NCBI GenBank assembly: GCA_015852425.1
Contig: JAAAIG010000216.1
Coordinates: 1-48,031 of the forward strand
Direction: 5' to 3'
From: Gryganskiella cystojenkinii
Taxonomy: Eukaryota; Mortierellomycota; Mortierellomycetes; Mortierellales; Mortierellaceae
DNA length: 48,031 bases
Made by a program: the position numbers and the translations under genes. The notes under the pieces are model-generated. The model had not been told where the DNA came from. It was given only the letters and a program-made list of their open reading frames with translations, and ran no database searches. Shown piece by piece: positions 43,626 to 48,031 of the stretch (position 1 is its first letter; every line of letters starts with the position of its first letter).

Positions 43626-44410
43626 GTTGATGAAGTTGGTGTCGGATGGAGAATGGAAATGTAGTTTGCTTGCGCCCTTGCGAACGAGATGCTTCTGAAG
43701 AGTAAGCTTCAAGCTTTTTTAGGTTCAAAATGGTGGCGTTTTTTATTTCTGACTTTTCGCCTCATTGCTTTGCCCACGTTATGCCATTATCAAAGAAAAG
43801 ATCGAACACCGGGGTGACGCTACTCTGGGCACTATCACTACAGGTAGGTAACCTTGAGAAACACTCGTTTCAATTGTTGCTTGGTGGTGCTTTCCTCTCT
43901 CGCTCGGCAAGAAAGAAACGTATATTGAAGGAAGTGAAAGACTCTTCACGGGTGGTGATGTGTTTTCAATATGGGGAACACCAAGGGTCGTTCTTTCATT
44001 TTCAGATCGACAATTCACAACAAGAAAGGATGTGAAGAGAAGAAAACGACACACTCGGCTATGCAGGTGTCAAAAAAATATATAAAAAAATAGCCAAATG
44101 GAAATCGTTCTTGGAGTTAGTTTTCCCGTGGAAGCATCCAATTCAAAGGACTGATGACACAGGATAAGTGAGAGGTTTCTTTCTTTACCTCCAATTATCA
44201 AAATCACGGAATATGTGATATAACAGGCGCGCTCTGTTAGTTGTATTGAGTTGTAAGGCCTGGAATGCAAAAGAAGCACCAAAAAAAAAAAAAACAAAAC
44301 AAAAAACAAAACAAAAACAAAAACGCTCTCTTAGGCACTCGCTGATCGGAATAGAAAAAAAAGAGTCGAGACTGCTCCCCCTAATCGATCTCATCGCACA
44401 GTCTCTGAGC

Positions 44411-44440
44411 ACATGTTGGTTCGGGACATGTTGGTTCGGG
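44411..44440. repeat. Perfect 15-bp tandem repeat
   Basis: ACATGTTGGTTCGGG occurs twice in a row without mismatch and is followed by TACAGTACAGTACACC, itself a 5-bp repeat. Confidence 0.95.
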
Positions 44441-47400
44441 TACAGTACAGTACACCGATTGCAATTATCAATATTTCGATAGACAGACACCACAACAAAA
44501 AGCCGCTTTGAGCTCTATCAACTATCTACTTCGGCGCTCGCCTCTGGCAGGCGAATGGGAGGCAAGTTTCCCAGTCTTGGCCATCCTGCAAAGAGTTTCG
44601 GCAAGAAAAGTGAGATGCGACAGCTTTGACCACTTATGATGGAATCGATGAAACCGAATTAATGTCATATTTCAGCGGTTTTTTTCCGCGACACCGTTTT
44701 TAAATCGAAAGCGGAGTGCTGGGAAAGAAGAAGATCCCAGCGGCTGCGACAATGGCTTGGGAACAGATAAAAAAAGCAGGGGTGCGGGGATACAGGGGGT
44801 TTGGCTCTGTGCCTTTCTTTATTTAAAAAATCCCAAGAAAAGGTCTTTGGCTCCAAAATTGGTTCCGTTTCAGTGAAGTCACCAGCACGCTAGGGCGAAT
44901 ATTCTCCAGGAAAGATCGACAAAAACGCCCATGATTCGTACAGTCATACACCCTACTCGACAAGAGTGCAGGCCGAAGAGTCGACTCTAATTTATATGTT
45001 CTAATTTGAGTTCGTTCTTTCGTTTTTTTATAGTTGTGAGATGCTGCTCTTTTTGACTCATTGGAAGAAACAAAAGAAAATAAAGGAAAGTCTTCCGTAA
45101 CACCGTCAGCCCTAAGTCCGAAAACTCTTTTCCTTGTGTTCCTTTCTTCAACCCAAGAACAATGCACACATAGTGTGGCGATTGAATAAACATGCACTAT
45201 GCAAACGCAAGCCTTTGATTTTGTTTGAGATGATATTCTTCGTCCTTTTTCGCTGAAGCAAGCATGCATCTTGCTGACGTCTTCTGCCTAACCATTCATT
45301 ATACAATGAGGTCAATGGCAATATCCTATAATATTATTTTAAATTCAAGAAGGACCATGTTCCCGTGTCAAGACATCTTGCTGGCCTCCAAGGCATGATA
45401 TGGGCACTTGTCATGAGATGCATGTTCGCAATTCCTTTCGGGAAGACCTCCGCTCCGCCGCGGACCATTTGTCCCGCAAGAGGAGAAGACCCACAGCAAC
45501 AAAATAGTCTACCAGAATTTGTTCTTTGTGCGAAGGACCGCGTAGGCTTGGCGTGCAAAGAAGAGAGTTGGGGCGCAAAAAAAAACAATAGTCTGTAGAC
45601 TAAAAGTCGATCTAAGCATTTGGTGGAACATTGTAGGTCGAGGCGAGGGTCTTCTTTGCGCCCATTCTCTCGGGATGTCGAAAGGCTTTCCGTATAAAAT
45701 AAGTTAGGGCGAACAAAAGGACACTGGCGACTGGTGTTAAAAAGATTAGATTTCAAACACAGCCCGGAGGGCTACCTTATCGGGCTGATTTTCTCTCATG
45801 TTGGATGCTCACCCCGCATCTCGATAGCGCAGAAACGGAAATTGTAGCAGACGGGAGAAGAAGAGTCCCGCACGAAAACTGATGATCTTGCAAACACTAT
45901 TTCCACACCAATATACAGGGAACCGACGAGCATGTTGGAGGCGCGACGAATAAAAGGAAGTGAAAGGACAAGGACACGAATTGACATCACCTACTTTTCT
46001 TTCCCTTGCGAATATGTTTTGACCAGTGAATGCAGTATCAAGATCCCAGGATTCGAAGACCGCGAGGCATCGAGAATTAAAAAAGAACCTATATCGGATT
46101 TGTAAGAAAACGCCCAGTTTACGTTTACGTAGACATTCTCTCTTTCACCTGCGGAGATGTTGGTATTCGTACGGCACGCCACGTGGCTTGAAAATCTTTT
46201 GGGTCCTGGGGCTGAACCCTAATTCTGTCAGCGGCGCATAGGCGACAAAGAACCAAGGTCAAGCGAGAGCTCCTATCTTCCCTTCTCTTGTTCTCTCCCC
46301 ACCATTGGTATCCTCGAAAAGGAACGCAGCAAGACTGCGAGTGTAGATTTCTCCTGAAAAAGAACAAGAGTCGAAAAAAAGTAGCCTGGGGGAAAATTAA
46401 CGGCGCATTTTCCTGCGCTCAGGACACACGCGCCAGGGCGGGTTTCCATTCCAAGAATTTAAAGAAGAAAAGCAAACTTAAAAACATTGAAAGGAGAGGC
46501 GATGTCATGAAATCCCAATTGATTGTTTTCGTGTTTCCAAAAGAAAACTGCTTTCGCCCTTTTTTTATTTTTGAAAAAGAAAATAAAGGGTACCAAGATA
46601 GAGGACATCATCCCACCAAGCTTGTTTTCTTTGTGAGCCATGCGCCGTAATTGACCTTGTCGATTTGCACGAGAGAAAACGAAAATACCTTTCGCCGCGG
46701 GGATCTCGCGGAGTCGCTCTTGAACACAAGAACAACAACAAAAACACAGCACAAGTTTCACTTTTCGAGAGATCAGGCAAAAGGGAGGGCAAGAGTTTAA
46801 AGTTTCGTCGCAAAGGCATCCAATTGTTCAAACTTTTAATAGAGTCCACTGAGGCGAAGCAAAAAAATTGGCAGATGCAGTACCCTTCTTCTCGACGGGA
46901 CGAGGGATTCCTTTTTGCTACCGAACCAATCGAGGTTTGGCATAGCCCACCTATTGATTGTCTGTCTTTTGTTAACAGATCCAGGGCAATAAAGGTTAGC
47001 TCGTCTGCCAATGGTACGGGCCGTTCGTATGTCTTATTGATGGTCATTGTTGATGGTTGTAAACAACTGGTCTTTTGAACAATAGCCTTTCGCGGTAATT
47101 AATAGTCGCCGCTAAAAGAAAAAAGCGAAGCAATAGCCAGAGCCTATGAATCCGGTTTTTTGGAAGGTGTTGGCCGAGGCGTTTCTTCAAAAAAGTCAAA
47201 ATAGAATCTCATCCGCCCATATTTCCAAAAAGTCGGAAAAAAAACCACACGCAGAGCAAAAAGCCAAAATTTCGGGCATTCTCAGCCAATGTTATCTCTG
47301 TGTCAGGATCGTTTTTTGTTTTATTCTTTTGATGGTTGTGGCGAAAAATGTCAGTGGGCCAAGTCGCGTTACGTCCTGTGCTTTCATTCCTAATGTCACC

Positions 47401-47947
47401 CTACTTCTGTTTTTTCTTTTACAAGACCGCGTGGTTCCTTTCCAAAAAAAAAAAAAAATGTCCAAGCTTCTTACAATTGTGTTGCAGATCCAACCAAAAC
47501 CTCCAGTGGGGGGTTTGATTGGCTCGATTCGGGACCTAAGATTTATCCAGGGCAAACAAAGTATAAATGCATGGTGAATAAATTTGTCCGGACGTGTGAC
47601 CACAAGGCCAGCACAAGTCCAGTCAGTCAAAAAAAAAGATAACCTTGAATTTTATGCTCTTTTCTTGGTTGGTCGGTGCAGAGTGCAGTGGCAAAATTTG
47701 AACAACAATAACAACTGCCCACCAGTCGGGACGGGTGATTGGTGGCAGACCAAAATCCACTTATTTTTCATTTTTTGTCCGTCGACTACCTGTTCGTGAG
47801 GCTGGAATTACAGGAACGAGTCGTTCCTGTTTGGTGTTGCCGTGTCGCCGAACAGTTCGCTGCACGAACAAGTATACCACCGACAGAGAGAGCCCCACTC
47901 ACTAGCTCTCATTTTATTTCTTGTACTCTGCTCAACCCGGTTGCATC

Positions 47948-47972
47948 CCAGTGCCTAGTGCCCAGTGCCCAG
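47948..47972. repeat. 7-bp tandem repeat (CCAGTGC)
   Basis: CCAGTGC, CTAGTGC, CCAGTGC and a partial CCAG lie in tandem. Confidence 0.9.
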
Positions 47973-48031
47973 ACTTTGTGTTCGTTTTATCTATGCTCAG
48001 TCAGCAAAAAAAAAAAAAAGACTTAACAAAA

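Larger units (their letters stand above)
43626..48031. other. 4.4 kb upstream of PNG1 without a supported gene
   Basis: No coding region with family motifs or coherent splice sites. A short (+) strand frame at 43780-43842 (MPLSKKRSNTGVTLLWAL, then a GTAGGT donor) could be a first exon divergent from PNG1, but no continuing exon was found. The stretch contains a perfect 15-bp tandem repeat (44411-44440), a 7-bp tandem repeat (47948-47972) and many A/T runs. It runs off the window end. Confidence 0.5.

Noticed and set aside
43780..43842. Possible first exon (MPLSKKRSNTGVTLLWAL, then GTAGGT) divergent from PNG1
   Set aside because: No following acceptor opens a frame longer than a few codons, and no family is recognised.
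46050..46075. GGATTCGAAGACC, resembling a reversed tRNA B box
   Set aside because: The T-arm stem does not pair and no A box or acceptor stem is found at the right distance.
46565..47078. Overlapping 137- to 160-codon frames on both strands
   Set aside because: Neither has a family motif and both read through A/T runs. Overlap on opposite strands suggests chance.

Overview
This is a nuclear fragment of a filamentous fungus, most likely an early-diverging one of the Mortierella type (Mortierellomycota). The evidence is the many short introns with GTRNGT-like donors and TAG/CAG acceptors, mid-range GC with long A/T and G runs, an F-box/leucine-rich family gene with a degenerate tandem paralog, and a kelch-type ectodomain protein with one membrane span and a long polar tail. 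The lineage is inferred from gene style; no rRNA or other marker is present. There are two N gaps (10114-10133 and 32382-32391).

Layout: (1) 0.3-3.0 kb, a broken (+) strand gene with two Cid1/TUTase-like nucleotidyltransferase modules joined by a charged coiled-coil linker. (2) 3.3-8.2 kb, two (-) strand mRNA-processing genes: an ALYREF/Yra1 export adaptor and the tri-snRNP protein SNU66/SART1. (3) 8.2-13.6 kb, three tandem copies of a roughly 1.75 kb unit, each with a promoter and a three-exon class I SAM-methyltransferase gene. (4) 14.4-15.4 kb, a (-) strand alpha/beta hydrolase with a cysteine nucleophile elbow. (5) 16.7-18.8 kb, an eight-exon (-) strand PP2C phosphatase (Ptc2/3 type). (6) 20.2-21.5 kb, ribosomal protein eL38 in four exons, the first being only the start codon. 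(7) 21.8-23.8 kb, a decayed F-box paralog, followed at 24.2-26.5 kb by a nearly intact F-box gene with one frame break. (8) 27.9-30.4 kb, a kelch-like membrane protein, convergent with a bHLH transcription factor at 30.6-32.2 kb. (9) 32.2-40.8 kb, about 8.5 kb with no gene I can support. (10) 40.8-43.6 kb, a nine-exon (-) strand cytosolic peptide:N-glycanase (PNG1). (11) 43.6-48.0 kb, again no supported gene.

Most genes are single-copy housekeeping functions (splicing, mRNA export, translation, phosphatase signalling, glycoprotein quality control) and form no operon-like pathway. The accessory signal lies in three places: the triplicated methyltransferase cassette, whose copies keep a shared promoter block with a CAGATAAG motif and a GATAAAAG element; the F-box pair, whose two copies show where the real protein tail lies; and the two-module nucleotidyltransferase relic, which had lost its catalytic residues as well as its reading frame. 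Exon limits were derived by hand from splice motifs, frame continuity and family conservation.
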